DNA of 64,000 nt from Auricularia sp. M13 (lineage: Eukaryota > Basidiomycota > Agaricomycetes > Auriculariales > Auriculariaceae): contig CM073193.1 of the NCBI GenBank assembly GCA_037042915.1, positions 1,054,001 through 1,118,000 of the forward strand, written 5' to 3'. Under the pieces are notes generated by a model. The model had not been told where the DNA came from and searched no databases. It saw only the letters and a program-made list of their open reading frames with translations. Positions 11,807 to 21,498 of the stretch are shown in pieces. The position numbers and the translations under genes were made by a program. Each line of letters begins with the position of its first letter. Position 1 is the first letter of the stretch.

Positions 11807-13559
11807 TCAGCGCGCCTCGGCGTCGCGCGCGAGCGCCAAGAACCGGTCGACGAGCGCGCGCTTGCGCTCCTCGCCCGCATGCGAGAGGTCGAGCAGCTTC
11901 TTCAGCCGTTCCACAAGGCCGCGCGGGCCGAGCAGCGGGAACACCTGCGCCTCGTACTGCCTGACATCTACAGTTCAACACATCAGCGTCCATCCTCTAT
12001 ATCACACCCATGAAGAACGGAAAAGCGAAACGGCAGCAGCCCACTCACACTTCTCAAAAACGACAAACGCATCGTCCCCAACGACGCGTCTCAAGTCCGC
12101 GCAAAACGCCGCATAATTATTGCTGTTCGCGCCGGGGTCGTCGCGGAGCCGGTGCGCCGGGATCTCGGGCACCTTGAACACGACCTCCCGTTCCTCTGCG
12201 AGCTCCCGCCCGTCCCGCGCGAGCGCGCGCTCTCGGGCGTCGCGGCGCGCACCGCGGGCTCCGAACGCGAACGCCGGCAGCTGCGCCGTCACCGCCACGC
12301 GGCGCCGTCGGTCCTGGCTGTGGCTGCTGTGCGGGAAGCCGGTCGCGTTGGGCGGGACGACGGTTCCGCCTGTTGGTGCTGGTGTTCTCGTTGCCGCGAG
12401 CGCGAGTGCGAGCGCGAGGGCGGCTGCGAGTGCGCGGGCGGGATGACGATGGTGGACGCCTGGCTCGCGGGCCGTGCGGCGCACAGCACCTCCTTGGTCT
12501 TCTGCAGCCACAGCCGGCCGAGCGACGAGCACGACGTCTTCTCCTTCGTCGTCCGGCCCTCCTTCTCCCTGTCTCCCCGCGCACTGCGCAACGACGTGGC
12601 CCGCGCGAGCCCGCGGCCTTCTCGTCCGTTCCGCCGAGTCCACGCGCGGCCGGCGCTCATCGAGACTCATGCGCCCGCGGCTCCGCGTGCTCCCTGAAGC
12701 GCGCGTCCTGCGGGCTCGCAGGCACCGACACCGACACCGCGCCGCCTGCAGTGCCGGGCCGGAAGGTCGGCGGCACGGGCGCGAGGCTGGACCCGAACGG
12801 CGGCGGCGCGCGGCGGCAGCGGCAGCGGCGCGACCGCGGGCTTCTCGAAGCTGAACGTGCCGTGGCTCACGCGCCCGCGGCTCGAGATCTGCGAGCGCCG
12901 CTGCCCCGGCGCCGGCGGTGTCGACGCTCAGCCGGCCCGTGCCGTCCGTGCTCACCCTCTGCGAGTGGGTGGGGTGCGAGTGGTGCGAGGACGCAGACGA
13001 GTTGGACGCGTCCATCGGCCGCGAAATGTGCCGGCGCGCCACGCGCTCCCCTCGCGTTCGCGTTCACGCAGCTCGCGTTCGCGTTCGCGCTCGCGCTCCC
13101 GGTCGCGTCCTCGCGGTCGCGGTCACGGTCGCTGGCGAACGCGACGCGCCCGGCGGACGCCTTGCTGACGGTCGAGATCGGCGTCACCTTGCGCGGAGGA
13201 CGCGGAGCTGTGCGACACCGCGGAGTACGGCGACGGCGCGCGTCCCGCGGCCTCCTTGAGTGCTGAATTGGTCGTTGCTGATGGGTACGATGACGGTCCC
13301 GACGCGAGGTTGGCATGCGCGTGTGCGTGATCGGGCATGATGGAGGTGACCATCATGACCTTGGTGCGCGTCGAGCCCTTGCGCGCGAGTCCGAGCCGAG
13401 TCCCAAGCCCGAGTCCGCATGCGGTTCACGGTCCCGCCCTCGCATACTGCTATTGCCCAGGTCGAGCGATGGTCGGTTCTTTTTAGGGATGGGAATGCCG
13501 AAGAGCGCTCGGCGTCGGTAGAGGGGTGTTGACGGAAGATGAGCTTCCGGAGGTCAGCG
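11807..13559 (-). pseudogene. Unidentified low-complexity protein gene with a disturbed reading frame, beside the assembly gap
   Basis: The product is not recognised. Read on the minus strand, protein-like sequence continues across the region but jumps between frames every 100-250 bp. Segments include GIPIPKKNRPSLDLGNSS, SGPSSYPSATTNSALKEA, VTPISTVSKASAGRVAFAS, FSFEKPAVAPLPLPP, LGRLWLQKTKEVLC and FKVPEIPAHRLRDDPG. A better-behaved C-terminal exon pair follows (NNYAAFCADLRRVVGDDAF, then after an intron DVRQYEAQVFPLLGPRGLVERLKKLL), ending at a stop at 11807. Composition is Ser/Pro/Ala/Arg-rich with a globular, probably helical C-terminus. The frame changes lack splice consensus around them. Either the sequence carries indel errors near the gap (the GC is very high) or the gene is decayed. 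Its 5' end is lost in the N run, and the exon at 13660-14180 may belong to it. Confidence 0.45.
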
Positions 13560-13659
13560 NNNNNNNNNNNNNNNNNNNNNNNNNNNNNNNNNNNNNNNNN
13601 NNNNNNNNNNNNNNNNNNNNNNNNNNNNNNNNNNNNNNNNNNNNNNNNNNNNNNNNNNN
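13560..13659. other. Assembly gap (100 N)
   Basis: Exactly 100 undetermined bases, a conventional placeholder length, so the true gap size is unknown. It falls inside or between minus-strand coding exons. Confidence 0.98.
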
Positions 13660-14125
13660 CAACAGGCTGCCGAGCGTCATCAACGCGTGCTGTAATTGAA
13701 GAAACCTTCAAGCTGTGAGACGTTACCCATTGCCACGGATTTCCGTCCGAATTCACTACGAGCATGCCGTCGTACATCTTCGTATGTATGGGCAAGAGGT
13801 CTTCGAAAACCGTAAGCATATCCTCCTTCTTGATCAGCCTTTCTGCCGGACCCTGCTGTCTCACTCCGTTCCTCGTGTCGTTTGCAAGAAAGCGATAAAG
13901 ACTCTTGGCTAGCGCCAGAGTTTCCTTCAGTAGGGCCTCACGGGCAAGGACGTTCCGGAGACAGTATGTGTCAACGATCTCAAACATGCCCATGCACGCC
14001 GGGACAGTCGCCCAGGACTGTAATGCAGAGAACGATGCTTTGAGCGAAAGAATGTAGAGTCCGAGTTCCCGCGGCCCGGGCGAACGTCGTCGTAAGCGTT
14101 ATAGGCGGCCGAAAGTTCCGGTGGA
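13660..14125 (-). CDS. Exon of an unidentified protein, truncated by the gap
   Basis: An open minus-strand segment reads MGMFEIVDTYCLRNVLAR, ALAKSLYRFLANDTRNGV, IKKEDMLTVFEDLLPIHTKM and MLVVNSDGNPWQW. It is followed by a plausible donor (AAG/gtttct) just before the N run. The helical, charged character is protein-like. The same frame stays open upstream of the first ATG at 13993 (ELGLYILSLKASFSALQSW), but no clear acceptor lies ahead of that stretch. The real start is therefore unresolved. I do not recognise a domain. It could be the N-terminal part of the gene on the other side of the gap, or the tail of the protease gene upstream. Confidence 0.4.
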
Positions 14126-14238
14126 AAGCATATAAATGGTGTGTCAACCTTAGCCCGGCATAAGAATCTGAGGCCCATATCGCGAAAATACAGCCGCCTC
14201 CACGTATTGGCTTAAAATGACAACCATGGGCCAATCTG

Positions 14239-15020
14239 TCAAAGACTGAATTCTGCGTAGCGGAAACATAGGTCAATATCACTCACTCTCTGCGACAACA
14301 AGAATAGGTCCACGGTTCCCTGCTTCAACGATTTTTGGAGCCCAGAGAGGATGGAGCTAATCCCAGTGAAGGGCAGTCGTACAGGCGATATTGTCTGGGG
14401 ACATATGAACGCCTCGAAATTCAACGATGGTTCGTTCGTAGGGCCTGTGACCACATCGATTCTGAAGCTTTCGCCCAGTGTGGAAATGATGTGAGGGTTC
14501 AACGGGCGCTCCACTGTGCGGTCCAACACAAAGCAGTAATCGCCCATTTCCTCTTGAATCTCAGGATCTCCCAGTCTAGCATGTTGTGCATTCCGCCAGG
14601 AGGCGCCAGTAGACCTTCAGCCGAATCGTGTACGAAAATAACACGTGTGAAACCGTGATTCTCGGGTAAAACTGTGGTCTTTCAGACGTTTGGAATTCTG
14701 CTAGTATGGTCTATTCCTTACTTTTTGCAACGTTTAAGCCGGGAGAGACCTGTACGGTGACTTGCCGATGTGTTCGCAGCTGGATGAGCACTGAAATTTG
14801 GACAATTATCAGCTAGCGACAACGAGGACGCAATAGTGGATTACCTGCCGCTTGATCTTTACGCAACGCCGTCGTTCTAGATTTTTCTTTTGCTTGTATA
14901 TCATCCAGTTCTCTCAATCCTGAAGCCTGTTAGATGGCAGATGATGATTGGAACCGCGATTACCAAGTTGAAGGGCTGGGTCAGCTGTTATTTCAAACGC
15001 GCCTAGGTCGCTTCCTGGTT
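14239..15020 (-). CDS. Probable C-terminal exons of the USP-like protease gene, or a separate unidentified gene
   Basis: Several short open segments on the minus strand can be joined by good splice sites. They include SQPGSDLGAFEITADPALQL; a Lys/Glu-rich helix GLRELDDIQAKEKSRTTALR; VLIQLRTHRQVTVQVSPGLN; ARLGDPEIQEEMGDYCFVLD; and FEAFICPQTISPVRLPFTG, ending LFLLSQR at a gtgagt donor. They follow the protease domain in the same direction within about 30 bp of its last open codon. I therefore read them as a C-terminal extension of that gene. The phase at the junction after the protease domain did not resolve cleanly, so a separate gene is possible. No domain was recognised. Confidence 0.4.
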
Positions 15021-15039
15021 GACTTCTGATTTGGGAGGC

Positions 15040-16496
15040 TCAGTTCAGCAAGTGCGGGAATCCGACTGTCCAAGGCCTGAATCGGTCAGCATTTGCTAGG
15101 AAGAACATATTTGGCCTCACCGTTCTGTCAGCTATGCAGAACAACATGCCTGCATCCTTGAGGACCTTGGCAGGCTGTACGGCCTTGGCACGCTCTGCGT
15201 CATCCAGGAGAATCCAATCTGGACCTTTGCGAACGTGTGCAGTCCAGTGTCCTGCGGCCACCGTTGGGCCAGCATGATTTGCAACAGCAAATGCCCGGTA
15301 GTGTCCGTCCACCTAACCAGCTCAGAGACCACGGTGGCAGATACGGGACATGCTTACCGAGGGGATTATGATGTTATCGAGATCAGAGATGAATTCCAGT
15401 TGCGAGGAGTCTTTCCTGTTCCCGACGTTGCGAATCACATCTATGACGAGGATTTGGGGAGGCTTCGACACCAGGCGTATCTTGTATTTCGGCCCGCCGC
15501 AGTTTCTGAGAGTGTGCCCATCAATGGAACTCATTAGATGGTATATTGAACTTACGCAACGGAACAACTTTCGCCCATGTCGAGGACGGTGGCGTCCAAA
15601 TCGTTGAATGGCGTTGCACGACGTACTTGGATCGTGAACAGCGTTTCCTTTACGGTCGACAGGGCGGCAACATGTTTCTGTCCACATATCTCAGCTTCTA
15701 TGTATTGGGCCTCGAACATAGAAGCAGGTGTGGATTCCTCCGCGCCGCATTTTCTGCGAGACGTGAGTAACAAAGAAGGCAACGGAGATTCTCTGCGGAC
15801 CTCAGAGCTCCGAAAAAAGACCTCAAAGGCCTCCCGCACGTCCTGCTGCTGGTTGCTTCCTAGCATCTGGTGGATTCGGCCTTGAAAGGCTAAGATGAGC
15901 GAACCGCCTTCAGCCAGAGCAGCGTACCAAGGCCACAACTGTGCAAAAAGGCCTCTGGAGGCGGCCAGTCAAGCACGAGTGCATTGTGCAGCGGGATGCT
16001 GCGGTCAATTAGGCACGTTATATTTCTTGCCATCCTGTCTTCTTCCTTGAGCTCATGCAGGCCGACTCTCAGGGGCACACAAGCCGACAAGCATTGGACG
16101 AGGGCGTTGAACCAGCAGCCGACGGCCGGATTGCGCAACCTCGAGAAGCCTGTCGGAGGAGGCCATGTCAAGTGTGCTGGAGAGACCTTCAGCCTTGAAA
16201 AGGCGCAAAGCCTAAGCTAGAATTTCAGTTTATGCAACCTTGCAGAAGAAAAAACTAGGGCTACACGTCATAAACTTTGGATGCCTCCTGTGGAGCGAGG
16301 CGTGACGTGGGATTATTTTTAAGCCTTCCTCTGCAAGCAATGGCTGCCAATGCGTCGTCAGGCATCCCAGCAAAATGTAGAACCGACCCACCTTCCAATG
16401 CTTGCACAAGCCTCGAGCATCTGTCATCTGGGTGACCCGGGTGATCATCAATGACATGGTATCAACGTCCACAACATTTGGTGGGTTGTTGGTCAT
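15040..16496 (-). CDS. USP-fold (peptidase C19-like) cysteine protease
   Basis: This is a likely ubiquitin or ubiquitin-like hydrolase. Exon 1 (MTNNPPNVVDVD..., start 16496) splices at a gtgggt donor. After one or two short introns comes the Cys box: GFSRLRNPAVGCWFNALVQCL, aligning with the USP consensus GLxNxGNTCYMNSxLQ, catalytic Cys about residue 55. Next are GSNQQQDVREAFEVFF (the QQDxxEF region), NCGGPKYKIRLVSKPPQILV, and after an intron VDGHYRAFAV. The His box is GHWTAHVRKGPDWILLDD, with catalytic His and the downstream Asp. The domain ends KDAGMLFCIADR, like the usual AYxLFY ending. It is compact (about 380 residues) and lacks the paired CxxC zinc fingers of most USPs. It is divergently transcribed from the TET/JBP-like gene at 17542. 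The fold call is good; the substrate is unknown. Confidence 0.7.
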
Positions 16497-17541
16497 TGCG
16501 CCGCCGCGGTCGTTATTTTGCGCCTTTGTGGACGTGAAGGAAAGTTTGAACTCCGCCGAGAAACTAAGGAAGTGTACCTAGCGAATCCGAATCCAAGAAA
16601 GCCTAACCGGCCGTTCGAGATCATGCATGGCTTCAAGTGTACCCCAACCTAAATTACCAAGGAGTGAGCGAAGCACCACTTGTCAAAGAGGGAAGATATG
16701 AAAGCTGGCCAGAACTAGAAAAGCCTTGATGACTTCGATGATCGACCTTCCAGAATCCGTCGAATGTAGGCGCTTGGATGTAAGACTAAGCCTGGATAAT
16801 CCAGAGCTCAGCGCCCCTGGCGGATAATCCGCACGGCGGGGACCTATGGTCGCAAATCGGATACGGTAAGTGTCGGCTGGTGGTTGAAAGACTGAGCCTA
16901 GATAATCCAGAGCTCAGCTCCCCTGGCGGATAATCCGCACGACGGAACCTATGGTCGCAAATCGGATATGGTAGCCAACAATATAGAGGCACATCGGGGT
17001 TTGCCGCTGCATTCAATTGCAGCGGCGCGCAAAAAATATTCCCGAGACATGTTGCAGAGCCAGTTCCCCCGCCGGGAGTCCACGACGCATTCGACGCCAA
17101 CGTGAAAAAGCGAATCCCGGCAGATACGCCGCCAGAGCATTGGTCCTGCGCATCACAAAGACGGTCAGGTAGAGCTCCAAGACATCCGGCTAAACGAACC
17201 TCTGATAGTCTCCAGTTCACTCGTTCGAAGCAGCCTGTGAAAGCAACACCCAAGGCGTCAGTAATATCTGAGCTCCGCTTACCTTCATTGACCCTCTCGT
17301 AGTCCGACTGTTGTCCTGGATAAAGAAATTATTTTGAGGTCGCCAACCGAGACTCAAAAATGCTGTGACATTCGTCACACTCGCCCAGCGGCCGCTACTT
17401 GTAGGGTGCGAATCTGCCTAAGAGACTTGAAGACGTCTCCTGATGGTGTAAGCTCGAAATCGTTGGTAGTAGCCACTACTGATAGCCCTGCAGCGTTCTG
17501 CAAAACATTCTCCGATCGAGTATAGGAACACGAGGCGAGCC
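16497..17541. promoter_or_regulatory. Divergent promoter region between USP-like and TET/JBP-like genes
   Basis: About 1.05 kb separates the presumed start codons of two divergently transcribed genes. It contains the paired palindromic repeats at 16784-16973. Short ORFs here mainly translate the repeats and are not supported. No TATA box can be assigned with confidence. Confidence 0.45.
16784..16973. repeat. Two direct 84-85-bp repeats rich in short palindromes
   Basis: Copies at 16784-16868 and 16890-16973 are about 90% identical by eye. Each contains the dyads GGATAATCC and GCGGATAATCCGC, plus a shared ATGGTCGCAAATCGGATA tail. They sit in the shared upstream region of the protease (-) and oxygenase (+) genes, so they are candidate binding sites for a dimeric regulator. 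This is inference from position and symmetry. Confidence 0.75.
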
Positions 17542-19257
17542 ATGGCCTATCATTCCACTAGGCCACGCAATATCTGTGTCCCGGTAGAGGTCGGGTTCAA
17601 TGGAAGCCTCAAATACAACGCCGCTGTCGATGATGATTTACCTGAGAACGAGGACCAAACTGCTGCCTTGCCCAAGGTGCAATTCTTTCTCCCGGGCCAC
17701 TTTTCGATGACCTCATTTTTTAATAGGCCCCACCCCCCAAGAATGACTTACCAAAGCCTGCCGTAGGCCACGAGAAGAAAAGGTCGATGAGTCGCACCAA
17801 CGAGCGCTGGCGCACCTTCCAGCAGGACCGCAGACTTTGCAATTGGGTGGAGAGTGCTCGTGAGTGTGCCTTTGGTATGAATACACTCGAATAACCTTCA
17901 TAGCCGAGTTCACTGCGGATGTGGACGTCCAGCAGTTAGCGGCCCGACCGGCAACGGACTCAGAGCGTCAGAAGGCCGAGGACAAGATCGCATCTATGCG
18001 CGATCTTCCTGCAACCTGCTGGTCAGGCAAATGGAACGACAAGAACGGCGAGCGATTAGTCTCTTATTTTGCCGCGGATCGCGATCTACTGGAATCACTT
18101 ATTGCCCAGGCTCAATCTGAGAGCGCGGGTAAGAGCGATGATCAAATCTTCGAAGAGGTATATGCGAGGTGTCTTCAGGAGGATGGTGTTCATGGTCTTA
18201 TTGTATGTCATATTTATTCATCGGTGTCATTTCACACTTAACTTAACGGCGAATAGCCTGAGCTTTTAGACGATTTCTTGGCCAAGACGCAGCTGCTTGT
18301 AGCTAGTCTTGCGCCCACTACCTGGGCAAAGGTTGACGACAGCTCACGCCATGGTGGTGGCTCTGGCCCGTACATGCGCTATTCACTATGTGCGGAGACT
18401 GTAGACATTCTGCAAGCTTTGCGGAAGGCTCAGTCCAACGACCATTTCGTCCGCTCCGATCTGTGGATTCGGTTCCGCGAGAATGTCACGACGTTGCACC
18501 TGATTCATGCTTGGCACATGAGTGGTCACCGAGAAACTGTGCGTGATATAATTTCCCATCTGCGAAATTTTAACCAGCACTAGGAACGGTTATTTGTCTC
18601 GAAAGAGATGATTGGGTTCGGAAACTGCCACAAGAAGATGTGCGTGGACGCGTACTTCAAAAACACAGTTCTTCAGCGCGCATGGCTACGCAAGACATTT
18701 CAGGCCGCAGTCCCTGAGGAAGACTTTAGGCTATACGAGGCATCATACCTTGCAGGCAATGTCATCGACGGGGATATGGGGCCTTTTCTTGCACAGGTCA
18801 TTGTCTGGAAGTGCCAGAGCCGCTGTCACAGGGATACTCTGGATCGGAAATGGTGCCTATTGCTCAACGGTGGCTACTATGACGGTGGTGCATTCTACCT
18901 TCCAGACCTTGGTTTGAAGCTTGCGTGAGAACCATGTCCTATGTTTACGCCTCTCTACTGATCTGTTTATGCAGCTATAGGCCTGGTGACATCATCATTT
19001 TTCGATCAGCAGCACTCTGGCATTTCGTCGACGACTGGACTCCCCACGATTATCACATCGGCGATGAAATCACACCTGGTCGTATTTCATTCGTTTTTTT
19101 CTCTCCCGATGCTTCTGTGCGGGTATTGCAGGAAAGGCCGCCCGACTGGTTTAGAAACACCGCAGGTGGTGTCTTTGAGCCCGGCGAGACCAGCGTTCCA
19201 GATATCTATCAGGCATGTTCATTTGTAAACCCCCTTTCGACGTCTCTTGATGTTTAG
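17542..19257 (+). CDS. TET/JBP-like 2-oxoglutarate/Fe(II)-dependent oxygenase
   Basis: Members of this superfamily oxidise the methyl group of thymine or 5-methylcytosine in DNA, and Agaricomycetes carry expanded sets. The C-terminal catalytic core reads SRCHRDTLDRKWCLLLNGGYY, then GGAFYLPDLGLKLAYRPGDI, FRSAALWHFVDDW and ITPGRISFVFFSPD. This supplies the HxD metal pair (H-R-D), the GGxFxLPxLGL and YxPGD strands, the distal metal His (LWHFV) and the 2-oxoglutarate Arg (R-I-S-F). Introns confirmed by frame are at about 18203-18256 (gtatgt..aatag), 18539-18582 (gtgcgt..actag) and 18925-18974 (gtgaga..tgcag). The N-terminal half (SVQ/R-rich, KDRDLLESLIAQAQ) has no known domain. The start is either MAYHSTRPRN at 17542 or an ATG near 17788. 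All catalytic residues seem present, so it may be active. Its nearest neighbour is a divergent protease gene. Confidence 0.8.
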
Positions 19258-19606
19258 CCGAAATGTTGAGCCTGGCGCCAATACTTCTGTTGCAGTTCTT
19301 CGCAGCGTGGAAACCCTGTTGCAGTTTCTTCTCAGCGTGGAGAGATTCATGAAGCGTGGAGAGATTCATGGTATTCCTGCAGTTAGTAGGCAAGATATGC
19401 AATCACGCCTGTATTATAAGGCAATATCGGGCGGAGGTTTTGCCCACGTAACTTCGATTTTCGACATCGGACCTGGAATGAACTTAGCCGGGAGACTCCA
19501 GACAGCTCCTCACTGGAAAGGTCGTAGATGACCGCATTTGCCTCCTGCGTCATCGTCTGCGACAGCTCGCTGAGCACCATGCCCAAAATTAGCCATCTAT
19601 CAACAA
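19258..19606. other. Intergenic region with short tandem duplication
   Basis: Between the oxygenase stop and the next plus-strand gene. It contains a short direct duplication of GTGGAGAGATTCATG around 19337-19370. Nothing else is supported. Confidence 0.5.
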
Positions 19607-20764
19607 ATGTGCAATCCTTGGTGTTGGTATGAGTACCAATACATGCCATACATTTTTTGGAGGGGGAATGCTGTTCCGAATGCCAGGTGGCCTATCTGGC
19701 AGGATGCGTTGCCGTATGCTTTGGACTCGCCCGAAATAGCACCCGTCCAGACCGTTACCGCCGGTCGCAGACAGCCATACAACGACGTGACGCCCAGGGG
19801 AAGACCCCATGGAAAGAGGAGAGTTAGACCCAGCTCCTCGCAATCGTCCCTTTCCTCCATCACACATTCGTCGTACACGCAGCGGCCCTCATTTTCGCGT
19901 GGACGCACGAAAAGCAGAATGGTGTCTACCTTGAGCCTCCTCGACGAGCGGTCCAATGCATCCACGGAGCGCCTGCCACCTCTCCGCCGCTCGTCCACAA
20001 ACGACGTCTTCCCTGGTGCCGCATCCACAAACCCGGTGTTCAAACCGCGGTCGCTGTCGACTCATAATGCGCCACGCGATCCGGATTCCGTTCTGCTGTC
20101 CGCGCTCGGCGCGGCGACGTCCCTGCTCGCAGCTCCCGTTATGCATGACAGCCCGCGCCACGCGCCGAACGCACGCCGGCAGGCGGGCTCGCGCTCCTTG
20201 CCGTCCTCGCCCTGGGCGCGCTCGCTATCGCTGGACCGCGACGAAGAGCCCATCAGGCCGCCGCGACCGAGATCCAGGATGTCGATGGGCGGCCCGCCCC
20301 CAGTGGTCGCCCCGCCCGCCACCGTGCGCCAGCCGAAGCTCAAGTACTACGTCCGCACGCACTCGCAGCCCGCGCTCTCGCGTGCACCCTCGCAGCAGGA
20401 CCTCTTCGGGCTCCCGGTGGCGCCGGCCGAGCCAGACGTTATCTTCATACGGACTCGCAGTCGTCCGAACTCCATCAAGATGCAGAGCGCGGAGCGGCCC
20501 GACAGCGAGAGCGAGAGCGAGGATGGCGCCTCGAGCTCGCGGCGCGACGACGACGACGACGACAGCACGATCTCGCAGCTCATGTTGTCCAACGACGACG
20601 AGGACATCAACAGCCTGCTCGTCGGCCCTTCGGTTCCCATGGACGCGGACCTCAGAGACATGGACGCCGAATCGCAGGAAGGCTCAGAGGAGGCGAGGGC
20701 ACTGGATCCCGGGAGATGGTTTGACTCAGAAGCGCGTATGTATTCCAAGGTCGGCAATACGTAG
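19607..20764 (+). CDS. Ser/Arg-rich acidic protein of unknown function
   Basis: This intronless ORF of 385 residues ends at a TAG at 20762. No domain is recognised. The N-terminus is aromatic-rich (YEYQYMPYIFWRG). The middle is disordered and full of RRSS/RSxS basophilic phosphorylation-like sites (RPSFSRGRTKSRM, RSLSTHNAPRDPDS, ARSLSLDRDEEPIRPPRPRS). A Lys/Tyr segment PKLKYYVRTHSQPALSR follows, and the C-terminus carries long acidic Ser/Asp/Glu tracts (DSESESEDG, RRDDDDDDSTISQL). Such composition suggests a regulated, unstructured nuclear or cytoskeletal adaptor, but that is inference. The true start may be a later Met (MVSTLSLLDE, about 19919) or an upstream exon. Codon use is GC-rich and host-like. 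Confidence 0.6.
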   Translation: MCNPWCWYEYQYMPYIFWRGNAVPNARWPIWQDALPYALDSPEIAPVQTVTAGRRQPYNDVTPRGRPHGKRRVRPSSSQSSLSSITHSSYTQRPSFSRGRTKSRMVSTLSLLDERSNASTERLPPLRRSSTNDVFPGAASTNPVFKPRSLSTHNAPRDPDSVLLSALGAATSLLAAPVMHDSPRHAPNARRQAGSRSLPSSPWARSLSLDRDEEPIRPPRPRSRMSMGGPPPVVAPPATVRQPKLKYYVRTHSQPALSRAPSQQDLFGLPVAPAEPDVIFIRTRSRPNSIKMQSAERPDSESESEDGASSSRRDDDDDDSTISQLMLSNDDEDINSLLVGPSVPMDADLRDMDAESQEGSEEARALDPGRWFDSEARMYSKVGNT

Positions 20765-20773
20765 AGCACAGAA

Positions 20774-21492
20774 TTATATCATATGCATATGGATGCTTAG
20801 AGACATGGGATTGTTACGGCAGCGCTTGCAGAGCACACCGAGCACGTAGCCGCCGCACAGGCGGGGCACGCGAGCTGCATGCGATCGCGGCGCCGGGCTC
20901 GCGGTCTGCGCGCCGAGGAAGCACACCCGGCGCAGGGTGCGCAGCTCCGTGTCCTTGGCTTCGAAACGCTGCAGCAGCGTGGCGGCCAGCAAAGGCCGCA
21001 CGCTTTCGACCGGGAACTCATGCCGGCAGCAGCGCGGCGGGAAGAGCAACCCGTCCGTCATGGATGCCTCGAAGAGGTAGGCAGGGGTGGGGGAGGGATC
21101 AGGTTTAACATGAACTCAACAAGGCTGGCTCAGTCGTCGCACGTCTTGCAAATATCTCAGCGGCAAAGCACAACGGCACGCGGTCTATTTTATATTCTAA
21201 CCGAGTAGAGCTCCAGGGTTGCGGTCACTTCTGGTAAGACCAGACATTGCGCAGGACTGAAAAAAATCAACGTCAGCACCAGCTGGAGTAGACAGAAGGC
21301 ATCCAGCTTACGGCCGGCCTTGGTGGCAAGGCGGTTGAGCGAGTCATCGCTCTCGCCCATGGCGCGGACCTGGCCGCAGAGGGCGAACGAGGTCGAGGTC
21401 GGCAGCGCGCGGCCTTCGGCGTCGACGTCGACGATGCTGATTTGGACCGAAGCGTGGTCCTTTGCCGTGATAAGGCGGTCTGCAGAGGCCAT
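20774..21492 (-). pseudogene. RBR-type E3 ubiquitin ligase fragment (copy 1)
   Basis: Minus-strand pieces match the Agaricomycete RBR (RING-in-between-RING) ligase pattern. An N-terminal part (MASADRLITAKDHASVQISI, SDDSLNRLATKAGRK) is followed by a RING1 tail (LFPPRCCRHEFPVESVRPLL, then RFEAKDTELRTLRRV). An IBR-like Cys cluster (ACPACAAATCSVCSAS) comes next in another frame. The catalytic RING2 is missing. The frames do not connect through obvious introns, so this is a decayed copy. A second copy lies directly upstream at 21499-22262, and a further piece occurs near 25.1 kb. Confidence 0.6.
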
Positions 21493-21498
21493 ATATGA

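Noticed and set aside
12002-13266. Long ORFs on both strands (up to 346 codons)
   Set aside because: High GC keeps several frames open at once. Only segments that match in style with the flanking minus-strand exons were kept, as a disturbed gene.
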